NCBI RefSeq assembly: GCF_050268245.1
Contig: NZ_JBNNGK010000013.1
Location: 54,748 to 118,747, forward strand
Length of the DNA stretch: 64,000 nt
Direction of reading: 5' to 3'
From: JBNNGK01 sp050268245
Lineage (GTDB): Bacteria > Pseudomonadota > Gammaproteobacteria > Enterobacterales > Enterobacteriaceae
Part shown: positions 53,181 to 61,715 of the stretch, piece after piece
Position numbering within the stretch: position 1 is the first letter of the stretch
How the letters are laid out: every line of letters starts with the position of its first letter
Position numbers and translations under genes: made by a program
Notes under the pieces: generated by a model
What the model saw: the letters and a program-made list of their open reading frames with translations, nothing else
Database searches by the model: none
What the model was told of the DNA's origin: nothing

Positions 53181-53663
53181 TCAGCGCTGTGCCGCGAAGT
53201 AGCGCCGGCTGGCAACGGGCAGAAACAGTAACGTCAAAATCACCAGATCGGGCATTCTTTCAAACAGTAAGGTGTGCAGTTTTTGTTTGTGGCCTTCACC
53301 GTTAAGGATGAAAACTTCTGGTAAAAAATTGCCGATGGCCGCCAACAATAGATAGCCGACCACGATGCCCTGGCAGGCAAGATACCCCCAGCGCCCCCAG
53401 TTGCGGCCTCGCATCACGGCAAAACCACAGGAAACCTGTACACACAACACCAGCAGACCCGCGAGAAAGATCAGCGTTGAATCCCACGCCTCGGCGCTGG
53501 TACTGACAAATTCACGTGTGCCGGCAAAACCCAGCTCGCCCAAGAGTAATAGGACGCTAATGCATTTAATCGCCACCATTGCCGTGCCAGCCACCATCAC
53601 CGACACCGGCGCAGCAGGTTGCCCCGCCGTTGTTTTCTGCCTGCTGTTTAGCCTATCTGACAT
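53181..53663 (-). CDS. ybjO: YbjO family inner-membrane protein (DUF2593)
   Basis: A 160-residue protein with four hydrophobic segments at about 22-45, 60-80, 95-115 and 140-155. GRNWGRWGYLACQ and RMPDLVILTLLFLPVASRRY match the E. coli YbjO pattern. Function unknown. The start at 53663 gives MSDRLNSRQK; 19 more open codons lie upstream. Between rlmC and the pot operon, as in E. coli. Confidence 0.85.
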   Translation of the reverse strand: MSDRLNSRQKTTAGQPAAPVSVMVAGTAMVAIKCISVLLLLGELGFAGTREFVSTSAEAWDSTLIFLAGLLVLCVQVSCGFAVMRGRNWGRWGYLACQGIVVGYLLLAAIGNFLPEVFILNGEGHKQKLHTLLFERMPDLVILTLLFLPVASRRYFAAQR

Positions 53664-53763
53664 AGCCGCGTTTCCAGACAAATACCGCCAACAGGCCGCA
53701 TTTGAAGTCAGTAAAACCATTCACAATAATAATAATTGCAAAAAATAGCAGGTTTATGCGCGA

Positions 53764-54609
53764 TCAGCTACGTGCGGCCTTTTGTAAATCGCGCGATCGC
53801 TGTTTTTCCGAGCGTGCCATCAACCACCACGCGACAAGCCCTATCATTCCTACCACTAACAGAATCAAGCTGGCCAAGGCGTTAATTTGCGGATTTACCC
53901 CCATGCGCACACTAGAGAAAACGAGCATAGGCAAGGTGGTCGAGCCGGGGCCGGAGACAAAACTGGCAATCACCAGATCATCCAATGACAGTGTAAATGC
54001 CAACAGCCAGCCGGAAAGCAGTGCCGGCGCGATCATCGGCAAGGTAATCACGAAGAACACTTTCAACGGTGTGGCCCCCAAATCCATGGCCGCCTCTTCA
54101 ATTGAATGATCCAGTTCACGCAGGCGAGCACTCACAACCACGGAAACATACGCCGTACAAAAGGTCACATGCGCCAGCCAAATCGTCAGCATGCCACGCT
54201 CCGACGGCCAACCAAACGCATGCCCCATTGCGACAAACAGCAACAGCAGCGACAACCCGATGATCACATCCGGCATCACCAGCGGTGCCGTCAACATAAA
54301 AGCAAAACCGGTTGAACCGCGAAAGCGGCCAAAACGCACCATGGCGAACGCGGCGAGAGTGCCAAGAACGACCGCTGCCGTTGCCGATGCTGCGGCAATC
54401 GTCAGGCTAAGACCTACCGCACTCATCATCGCCGAATCATGGAATAACGCGGTATACCAGCGTGTTGACCACCCAGCCCATACGGTCACCAATCGGGAAC
54501 TATTGAACGAGTAGATCACCAGCATCAACATTGGCGCATAGAGAAAGGTAAAACCAACGGTCAAGATCACCTTTCGCCACGGCGAACGCACGACCGGCAA
54601 ATTATTCAT
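53764..54609 (-). CDS. potI: Putrescine ABC transporter permease PotI
   Basis: Inner-membrane permease of 281 residues with six membrane segments. The EAA loop is EEAAMDLGATPLKVFFVITLP. Together with PotH it forms the putrescine channel. Its start overlaps the potH stop by four bases (ATGA). Last gene of potFGHI. Confidence 0.96.
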   Translation of the reverse strand: MNNLPVVRSPWRKVILTVGFTFLYAPMLMLVIYSFNSSRLVTVWAGWSTRWYTALFHDSAMMSAVGLSLTIAAASATAAVVLGTLAAFAMVRFGRFRGSTGFAFMLTAPLVMPDVIIGLSLLLLFVAMGHAFGWPSERGMLTIWLAHVTFCTAYVSVVVSARLRELDHSIEEAAMDLGATPLKVFFVITLPMIAPALLSGWLLAFTLSLDDLVIASFVSGPGSTTLPMLVFSSVRMGVNPQINALASLILLVVGMIGLVAWWLMARSEKQRSRDLQKAARS

Positions 54610-55565
54610 ACCCGCCCTCCCATTTCTTTATTCTGCTGCTTATGGAACCAAAGGATCGGTAATATCAGCAGCAGCAACATCACGATAGCCACCGCCGATG
54701 CCACCGGCCAGTCGCGGTTATTAAAGAACTCTTGCCACAACACGCGGCCAATCATAATGCTGTCTGGCCCACCCAATAGTTCAGGAATGACGAACTCCCC
54801 CACCGCCGGAATAAACACCAACATTGAACCCGCAATAATCCCGCCTCGCGTCAAAGGCACTATCACGCTAAAGAAGGTCTTGAGTGGACGAGCGCCCAGA
54901 TCCAATGAGGCCTCCACCAGCGAATAATCTAATCTCGTCAGTGCGGTATAAATGGGCAGAACCATAAATGGCAGATAGGAATAGACGATGCCGATATACA
55001 CTGCCAGATTGGTATGCAAGATCACCAGCGGTTGATCGATCACGCCCAGCCATAGCAGAAAGTTATTCAAAATACCGTTGTTCTTTAAGATCCCCATCCA
55101 TGCGTAAACGCGGATCAAAAATGACGTCCAAGACGGTAAGATAACCAACAGCAGCAGGATGTTACGGGTTGAAGGTTTACTGTGCGCCACCGCCCACGCC
55201 AACGGATAGCCGATCGCCAGGCAACATAACGTAGAGACCGTCGCAATCTGTAACGATTGCAAATAAGCATCGATATACAGAGGATCGTCGGTTAATTGCA
55301 GATAATTAGCGAAATTAAGCGCAATCTGCAACTGCCCATCAGCCCAACTGACCAGATCGCTATACGGCGGGATGGCGCGTGCCATTTCGGCCAGACTGAT
55401 CTTAAACACGATCAGAAACGGCAGTAAGAACAGCAAGACCAGCCACAAATACGGTAGCGCAATCACCCATTTGCGGCCATGCGCCATCTGCTGACGACGG
55501 ATAAACGCCCTCACTACACCAACCGCCTGAGGTGCCGGTGGCTTTCGATCAGGAAGCATTGTCAT
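54606..55565 (-). CDS. potH: Putrescine ABC transporter permease PotH
   Basis: Permease of 319 residues with six membrane segments and a cytoplasmic N-terminal extension of about 30 residues. The EAA loop is VEASLDLGARPLKTFFSVIVP. LLLLVILPSWTSFLIRVYAW is a conserved spermidine/putrescine permease block. It begins 23 bases after potG. Confidence 0.96.
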   Translation of the reverse strand: MTMLPDRKPPAPQAVGVVRAFIRRQQMAHGRKWVIALPYLWLVLLFLLPFLIVFKISLAEMARAIPPYSDLVSWADGQLQIALNFANYLQLTDDPLYIDAYLQSLQIATVSTLCCLAIGYPLAWAVAHSKPSTRNILLLLVILPSWTSFLIRVYAWMGILKNNGILNNFLLWLGVIDQPLVILHTNLAVYIGIVYSYLPFMVLPIYTALTRLDYSLVEASLDLGARPLKTFFSVIVPLTRGGIIAGSMLVFIPAVGEFVIPELLGGPDSIMIGRVLWQEFFNNRDWPVASAVAIVMLLLLILPILWFHKQQNKEMGGRV

Positions 55566-55588
55566 AACAGCTTTTCCTCGCGGCTCAG

Positions 55589-56722
55589 CTACACGGTCAA
55601 CACGACACAGCTATCGGTTTCCCAGCATAGGCGGACTTCATCGCCCCAGGTCGGCATACCTTTACGAAAACGGTGGCCGTTTTGCAATTGGGCGCTGATC
55701 GTTTGACCACTCAGTAGCTTTACGTGATAGATCGATAAATCGCCCAGATAAGCAATATGAACCACCTCGCCAACCGCGAAGTTACAGCCGTCTTGCGGCA
55801 CGTCTTCGCACAGCATGATTTTTTCTGGGCGCAGCGCGATCTGAATCGGTACACCCTCTAGTACCGAGGCATCAGGATCAACTTTAAGCGCATGGCGCAG
55901 GCCGGGACTTTGTAAGATCAGCGCATCTGGCTGACGTTCGTGTAGCACGCAGTCAAACAGATTCACCGAACCAATGAATTCCGCGCTGAATCGGCTATTC
56001 GGATGTTCATAAATTTCTTCTGGGTCACCGATTTGTACAAACTTGCCACGGTTCATGATGGCGATACGCCCCGCCATCGTCATGGCTTCTTCCTGATCGT
56101 GCGTCACCATCACGCAGGTAGCGCCGACACGCTCCAGAATATCGACGACTTCTAGCTGCATCCGATCGCGCAGTTTTTTATCCAGTGCCCCCATTGGCTC
56201 ATCCAGCAACAACAATTTTGGTCGCTTTGCCAGGCGACGCGCCAAGGCGACGCGCTGCCGCTGCCCGCCAGAAAGCTGATGCGGTTTACGCTTGGCATAT
56301 TCCTGCATATGCACCAGAGAGAGCATTTCGCTGACGCGAGCATTGATCTCTGCGCGCGGTATTTTGTCGTGCTTCAAACCAAACGCAATATTTTGCTCCA
56401 CCGTCATATGAGGGAATAACGCGTAAGATTGAAACATCATGTTGACGGGGCGCAGATACGGTGGCACCAGCGCTAAATCTTGCCCATCGAGCACAATCTG
56501 CCCCAGAGTCGGCCGCTCAAAACCGGCCAGCATACGCAGCAGCGTCGATTTCCCGCAGCCAGAAGGCCCCAGCAGCGCAAAAATCTCGCCTTTGTAGATG
56601 GTCAAATTCACATCTTCGACAGCGTTTTGCCCGTCGAAGTTTTTGCTCAAATTACGGATTTCCAGCAAAGGGGTAAAAACCTTCTGCACTTTAGCTTGAG
56701 GTCGAGTGAGCGCGTCGTTCAA
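55589..56722 (-). CDS. potG: Putrescine ABC transporter ATP-binding protein PotG
   Basis: ATPase of 377 residues energising PotHI. Walker A GPSGCGKST, Q-loop MMFQSYALFPHM, signature LSGGQRQRVALARRL and Walker B LLLLDEPMGALD are intact. The C-terminal 120 residues form the TOBE regulatory domain (IALRPEKIMLCEDV). A 128-base gap separates it from potF. Confidence 0.96.
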   Translation of the reverse strand: MNDALTRPQAKVQKVFTPLLEIRNLSKNFDGQNAVEDVNLTIYKGEIFALLGPSGCGKSTLLRMLAGFERPTLGQIVLDGQDLALVPPYLRPVNMMFQSYALFPHMTVEQNIAFGLKHDKIPRAEINARVSEMLSLVHMQEYAKRKPHQLSGGQRQRVALARRLAKRPKLLLLDEPMGALDKKLRDRMQLEVVDILERVGATCVMVTHDQEEAMTMAGRIAIMNRGKFVQIGDPEEIYEHPNSRFSAEFIGSVNLFDCVLHERQPDALILQSPGLRHALKVDPDASVLEGVPIQIALRPEKIMLCEDVPQDGCNFAVGEVVHIAYLGDLSIYHVKLLSGQTISAQLQNGHRFRKGMPTWGDEVRLCWETDSCVVLTV

Positions 56723-56850
56723 TCGCGAAGTTCTCCGGTGCCAGGATTAACGCATAACCACAGCAGTCGCCATGGAACGAAAAGGGTGATGCAGGCGGAG
56801 CCAACCGCCTGCTAATCACACTCTATTGTCGATAGGAAACCGCTCCCTCA

Positions 56851-57960
56851 TCACTTTCCGCTTTTAACTCTAGTCCAAGCGCGCGTTATGACGCGGTCAA
56901 TCTTCGGCTCCTGTACCTTAAGCGTAAACATCTTGGCACGTACCTCTGCGGGCGGATAAATACCCGGGTTGTCGCGCACATCGGCATTGACTAGCGGCGT
57001 AGCGGCAGCATTGCCGTTGGCGTAATACACGTGGTTGCTGATGTCAGCAATAATTTCAGGTTTCATCAGGAAGTTTAGAAATTGGTAAGCTTCCTCCCTG
57101 TTTTTTGCATCGGCTGGCATGGCGAACACGTCGAAAAAGGCCAACGCCCCCTCTTTGGGAATACTGTAAGCCACGTGTACGCCATTCTTGGCCTCTGTCG
57201 CACGGTTGGCCGCCTGCATCACATCCCCTGCCCAACCGACCACAACACAAATGTCGCCGTTAGCCAAATCGTTGATGTATTGCGAAGAGTGGAAATAACG
57301 AATGTTCGGGCGCAACGTCAAAAGTAAGTCCGTCGCCGAACCCGTGTAATCTTTGGCGTCAGTGCTGTTCGGATCCTTACCAAGGTAGTTCAGCACGGTC
57401 GCAAAAATTTCACTCGGTGCATCCAGGAAAGACACACCACAGCTTTTCAACTTCTCGAGGTTTTCCGGTTTTAACACCAAATCCCAACTGTTGACGGGAG
57501 CATCGCTGCCCAACGCGGCCTTGACCTTATCGACGTTATACCCAATGCCGGTGGTCGCCCACAGGTAAGGGATAGCGTATTTATTTTCCGGGTCGTGCTT
57601 GGCAACCAGTTTCAACAGCGCCGGATCGAGGTTTTTAACGTTAGGGAGTTGGCTTTTATCGAGCGGCTGGAACACCCCCGCTGACAATTGGCGTTCAAGG
57701 AAGCTGGCCGATGGCACCACCAGATCAAAACCGGTGCTGCCTGCCATTAACTTCCCTTCCAACACTTCGTTGGAATCGAAAACGTCGTACACCACCTTAA
57801 TGCCGGTTTCTTTTTGGAATTTGGCTAAGGTATCCGGCGCAATATAGTCGGACCAGTTATAGACGTGCAGCGTTTTTTCATCCGCCGATGCGGTGACGCT
57901 GGCTGCCATCAATAAACCTGCAACCACACCCGATAACCATTTTTTACGTTGGGTAACCAT
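56851..57960 (-). CDS. potF: Putrescine ABC transporter substrate-binding protein PotF
   Basis: Periplasmic putrescine-binding protein of 369 residues. The signal peptide of 26 residues ends TASA; the mature part begins DEKTLHVYNWSDYIAPDTLA. Ligand-pocket blocks of the PotD/PotF family such as VVGWAGDVMQA are present. The ATG at 57960 is preceded by GGAGG (57970-57974); 45 upstream open codons lack a signal and are not used. First gene of potFGHI. Confidence 0.96.
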   Translation of the reverse strand: MVTQRKKWLSGVVAGLLMAASVTASADEKTLHVYNWSDYIAPDTLAKFQKETGIKVVYDVFDSNEVLEGKLMAGSTGFDLVVPSASFLERQLSAGVFQPLDKSQLPNVKNLDPALLKLVAKHDPENKYAIPYLWATTGIGYNVDKVKAALGSDAPVNSWDLVLKPENLEKLKSCGVSFLDAPSEIFATVLNYLGKDPNSTDAKDYTGSATDLLLTLRPNIRYFHSSQYINDLANGDICVVVGWAGDVMQAANRATEAKNGVHVAYSIPKEGALAFFDVFAMPADAKNREEAYQFLNFLMKPEIIADISNHVYYANGNAAATPLVNADVRDNPGIYPPAEVRAKMFTLKVQEPKIDRVITRAWTRVKSGK

Positions 57961-58352
57961 CCGTAACGTCCTCCAAAATAAAGGGGAGTGCATTTGTATC
58001 TTCACATGATACAAAACCGTTGTTGTCTGAGCGCGATCGTCGCGAGTTAATTTGCATGGCCATGCGATTGATGTAATACACTTTTTCTCGACCAAGCTGC
58101 GTACTTATGTGGGAAGTCACGCACGTTTGGCTGAGTCAGCAGCATAGTCGCTGTAAATGATTCGCACCATACGCCAGAGTAAAAAACGCCTTTTATCGAT
58201 TTTTTATGCAGTTATGTCGCTATTGATCGACCATTAATGACATAAACAGCGAGAATTATCTGGTGGTGACGGGGAAAAGCAGAATAAGTGGTGGTGGAAG
58301 GAAATCGTAGTAGCATACCGCGGCTAGAGCGGCATGCATCAGCTCTGAAAGA
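57961..58352. other. ybjN-potF intergenic region (392 bases)
   Basis: AT-rich gap with no supported ORF. It should hold the promoter of potFGHI. I could not fix -35/-10 elements or an operator with confidence. Confidence 0.5.
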
Positions 58353-58832
58353 TCAATGCAGCATCGGCTGGCCAGCAGTGACCGTGCGGTTTTCTTCTTC
58401 GTCGCCCATAAATAGCAGATCGTTGGCTCTGGCCTCGAGGATCACCATCGAAATCTGTTCTTCGCCTTGCTGCATGAAGTGGGCAAACTGCTCAAGCGTA
58501 ATACCGACGGCAATACTCAATGCCTGACACACTATCAGCTTCGGCAAATTGTCGTCCTGCACGTCGACGAAGGCTTTAATGGTCAATGAACTGGCATTGA
58601 TCTGGCTGAGATCGGCTACCAAAGGAATGAGCGCAGTCGGTTTCACTTCGGCCAAAGCGGAAAACAGGATCACATCATCCACCAGATCGATCTTGGCATC
58701 GAACACACCGTCAAAATTTTGCATATGCGGCAAATGGAGCGCCTGACAGGAATCACATTCAAAAAATGAGATGCCCAACTGATCCATCCAACGTCGTAAT
58801 AACGCCAAATCAGGGACGATGAGTGAATCCAT
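58353..58832 (-). CDS. ybjN: YbjN domain-containing protein
   Basis: A 159-residue cytoplasmic protein of the YbjN/type III secretion chaperone-like family. In E. coli it is a sensory-transduction-type regulator affecting motility, exopolysaccharide and stress responses. Conserved stretches are SFFECDSCQALHLPHMQNFD, GVFDAKIDLVDD and EEQISMVILEA. It sits between rimK and potF as in E. coli. Confidence 0.93.
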   Translation of the reverse strand: MDSLIVPDLALLRRWMDQLGISFFECDSCQALHLPHMQNFDGVFDAKIDLVDDVILFSALAEVKPTALIPLVADLSQINASSLTIKAFVDVQDDNLPKLIVCQALSIAVGITLEQFAHFMQQGEEQISMVILEARANDLLFMGDEEENRTVTAGQPMLH

Positions 58833-59003
58833 ACGGTACCAGCCTCACAATGTTCAAAAACACGAAATGGCGCATAGCTTACGGAATATTCACCCGCGAT
58901 GCCACGATCAATCCAGCTAAATTCACTAATGTGATCATGATTGATGAGAAAAAGTTACCGCGCCGCAAACAAATGGGGAAATCCTCACGCTGCCAAACCT
59001 TTG

Positions 59004-59909
59004 TTATCCACCTGATTTAAAACGAAATCCCGGCCGACCACGCCTTTCGATAAATTCAATCATCATGTTGGCAATATCTAACCCGGTGGTGGTTTCTACG
59101 CCTTCTAACCCCGGAGAGGCATTAACCTCCATCACCAACGGGCCACGTTCGGCACGCAAAATGTCCACCCCCGCCACGTCAAGCCCCAACGCGGCCGCCG
59201 CTTTCACCGCGATGGCCCGCTCTTTCGCCGTGATATGTACTTTGCTAGCGTGCCCGCCACGATGCAGATTAGAACGGAACTCCCCCGCTTTAGCCTGTCG
59301 TTCAATGGCTGCCACCACGCGCCCACCGATGACGAAGCAACGGATATCACAACACTGCGCTTCGCGAATATATTCTTGTACTAGAATATGTGCATTCAAC
59401 CCGCGGAACGCCTCAATCACACTTTCTGCTGCCTGGCGCGTTTCCGCCAGCACCACACCAATTCCCTGCGTACCTTCCAACAACTTCACCACCAGCGGTG
59501 CACCGCCCACTAGGGCTATCAAGTCGCCAGTATCGTCTGGAGAATGTGCAAACCCCGTAATCGGTAAATCAATGCCCTGCCGCGCCAACAGCTGCAGCGA
59601 TCGCAACTTATCGCGGGCTCGCGTAATAGCAACGGATTCATTCAGTGGATAACTTCCGAGTAACTCAAACTGGCGTAACACCGCCGTACCATAAAAAGTT
59701 ATCGCCGAACCAATACGAGGGATGACCGCATCGTAGCGATCTAACTGCTGGCCACGATAATGGATAGTCGGTGCGGCCGGATTGATATTCATATAGCAAG
59801 AGAGGGGATCAATCACATCAATCTGGTGCCCACGCGCTTCGGCGGCCAGACGCAGACGCCGGCATGAGTACAGAGATCCATCACGCGAAAGAATGGCAAT
59901 TCTCAACAT
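59004..59909 (-). CDS. rimK: Ribosomal protein S6--L-glutamate ligase RimK
   Basis: ATP-grasp ligase of 301 residues that adds glutamates to the C-terminus of ribosomal protein S6. ATP-grasp blocks include PLVVKLLEGTQGIGVVLAET, HILVQEYIREAQCCDIRCFV and the metal-binding LVMEVNASPGLEG. The start at 59909 gives MLRIAILSRDGSLYS, the family N-terminus; ten upstream codons are discarded. It begins 38 bases after ybjC; E. coli nfsA, which lies between them there, is absent. Confidence 0.96.
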   Translation of the reverse strand: MLRIAILSRDGSLYSCRRLRLAAEARGHQIDVIDPLSCYMNINPAAPTIHYRGQQLDRYDAVIPRIGSAITFYGTAVLRQFELLGSYPLNESVAITRARDKLRSLQLLARQGIDLPITGFAHSPDDTGDLIALVGGAPLVVKLLEGTQGIGVVLAETRQAAESVIEAFRGLNAHILVQEYIREAQCCDIRCFVIGGRVVAAIERQAKAGEFRSNLHRGGHASKVHITAKERAIAVKAAAALGLDVAGVDILRAERGPLVMEVNASPGLEGVETTTGLDIANMMIEFIERRGRPGFRFKSGG

Positions 59910-59947
59910 ATCACCCCTGAACCGGCAATTGCCGAACAACTCGACGT

Positions 59948-60250
59948 TTAATCGCGCGGCTCGCCTTTATGTTTCTCTTTCGACGCGGCTTCGCGCCGGT
60001 CGTTCTCCGGTGGCAAGCCGCCATGCATCAACGGTCCAACCCCGTGTACGACTCGCCAAACCAGAAACGCAGCAGCCGGCACCATAAGCCCCACCCCGAG
60101 AAAAATCATTCCCACCGCCGCATTTCGCGACGCCAGCCACCCGGGTAACTGAACATAGTCATGAATGCTTAAGTACGCCAGCACCAGCAGCACTATCCCC
60201 AGCCCTTCCAGCACCAACACGGGGCGCGGTAACTCACCGAATGAACGCAT
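59948..60250 (-). CDS. ybjC: YbjC family protein (DUF1418)
   Basis: A 100-residue inner-membrane protein with two hydrophobic segments (about 12-30 and 45-72). LPRPVLVLEGLGIVLLVLA and the block ASRNAAVGMIFLGVGLMVPAA are typical of DUF1418. The tail is charged (KEKHKGEPRD). Function unknown. Start at 60250 gives MRSFGELPRP with GGAG-like sequence upstream (GATGAAAAT region is weak). Divergent from grxA. Confidence 0.87.
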   Translation of the reverse strand: MRSFGELPRPVLVLEGLGIVLLVLAYLSIHDYVQLPGWLASRNAAVGMIFLGVGLMVPAAAFLVWRVVHGVGPLMHGGLPPENDRREAASKEKHKGEPRD

Positions 60251-60488
60251 ATTTTCATCTCCATTTTGTGCTGGCACAGTGTAATGAATTCCCTATACCG
60301 ACAACAGTGCGACATAACCAATAGGCGACGTAAATCAGATTAACAGGTAAATCCTGCTTTTTTTTGCCGCCGTCAACGGGCATAGTAACCGCCATTGCAC
60401 CTGAAGTGATGCGTTGACTGAAGTCTTTTTTGACTGACGGGATGTCGTTACAGCAGTGATAACATATTGAATAAACGAGGAGTATTTC

Positions 60489-60752
60489 ATGTTTGCAGTA
60501 ATCTTCGGGCGTCCGGGCTGTCCTTATTGTGTCCGTGCTAAAGAATTGGCAGAAAAACTGACTGAAGAGCGCGACGACTTCAACTTCCGTTATGTAGATA
60601 TCCATGCTGAAGGGATCACTAAAGCCGATCTGGAAAAAACCGTCGGTAAACCCGTTGAAACCGTGCCACAAATCTTCTTGGATCAACAACATATTGGCGG
60701 CTGCACTGAATTTGAAGCCTACGCCAAAGAAAACCTGAATCTGTTCCAATAA
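60489..60752 (+). CDS. grxA: Glutaredoxin 1
   Basis: An 87-residue glutathione-dependent disulfide reductase that reduces ribonucleotide reductase and OxyR. The redox pair is C11-P-Y-C14. TVPQIFLDQQHIGGCTEFEAY is the glutathione-binding TVP and GG region. GAGGAG precedes the ATG. OxyR control is known in E. coli, but no convincing OxyR site was placed here. Confidence 0.97.
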   Translation: MFAVIFGRPGCPYCVRAKELAEKLTEERDDFNFRYVDIHAEGITKADLEKTVGKPVETVPQIFLDQQHIGGCTEFEAYAKENLNLFQ

Positions 60753-60775
60753 GGGTTACTACCACCTATGGCAAC

Positions 60776-60804
60776 ATGCCGTTCAGTGATACTTGAGCGG
60801 CATT
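60776..60804 (+). terminator. Hairpin after grxA
   Basis: ATGCCGTTCA pairs with TGAGCGGCAT (one G-T pair) around GTGATACT; followed by TGTATATTG, so only a weak T-run. Confidence 0.5.
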
Positions 60805-61019
60805 GTATATTGTTTGCCACACCTGCCTGGCCCCATTCCCCTCTCAGGAATGCGTTTCCTATCTAACATTGCGTCGGGTCATTGCCAGCGCGCATACTTT
60901 CGCCCCTGTTTTCGATCGACGTCTAACACATGCCTGATGTAACACGTTGAATAACGAGCGAAAAACCGTTATACCCGATAAAAAGCGTTCACTGATAAGC
61001 ATGATGCTTATGGCGATTT

Positions 61020-61412
61020 TTAATGCCGCTGGCCGTCACGATGACGACGCAGTGCTCCCTGCAGTAACGCCCGCGTAACTAAAAATAACATCGCGCCAAG
61101 CACACACCAGAATACCGTACTGGTTACATACGCCAGCTCCTGCCAAAAGGAATGCGACGTCGTCAACCAAGCATGGCGAATTAACAAACAGACTGGCAGT
61201 GCATAAAGCGCACCGAGTAGCGGGCAAAGTAGTGGTTTTCGGTTGGAAAGATAGCTGGCGATAAAACCGGGAATCATAAATAACAGTAAGCTAGTTTCGC
61301 CGTGATGTTCATGATCTGAGCCACCAAGCACCCCACTTTTCTCAGCCAGGAAGATCAAGCTGAACAGTAGGAAACAACTCGTCATACCGACCCAATAACG
61401 ATAACCAGCCAT
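61020..61412 (-). CDS. ybjM: Inner-membrane protein YbjM
   Basis: A 130-residue protein with four hydrophobic segments. SFWQELAYVTSTVFWCVLGAML closely follows E. coli YbjM. Function unknown. It is convergent with grxA and divergent from ybjL, the E. coli arrangement. The C-terminal tail is basic (RRHRDGQRH), as expected facing the cytoplasm. Confidence 0.87.
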   Translation of the reverse strand: MAGYRYWVGMTSCFLLFSLIFLAEKSGVLGGSDHEHHGETSLLLFMIPGFIASYLSNRKPLLCPLLGALYALPVCLLIRHAWLTTSHSFWQELAYVTSTVFWCVLGAMLFLVTRALLQGALRRHRDGQRH

Positions 61413-61715
61413 ACGTTGACTCTCCCTTTCATAATACTACAGCGTAGAAATAGGCACCCGCAGCCGATAATGACCACGCGTAGCTAAACTTTTTCCTTGG
61501 TTAAAGAGAGTAAAATGCCGATGACCGTGCCAATGTCAGCTTTATGCTGGCTGTCCTGCGTCAGAGCGACTAGAATAAGCGCCGCTGATCGAGGGATTGC
61601 ATCACCTTTCGCTGGTTAGCTTTTTTATCGTTTTTATCTAAATATTCTATGGCTGAATTTATATCTTATAATCAGCCGTATCAAGCACTTACTGGTAAAC
61701 AATAAGTTATCCTCC
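61413..61715. other. ybjM-ybjL divergent intergenic region
   Basis: AT-rich, no ORF. It should hold the promoters of both genes. The ybjL start (GTG) is directly preceded by ATCCTCC rather than a purine-rich ribosome site, so initiation may be weak. Confidence 0.5.

Noticed and set aside
60251..60488. OxyR site upstream of grxA
   Set aside because: OxyR control is expected from E. coli, but I could not find the spaced ATAG/CTAT pattern, so no site is claimed.
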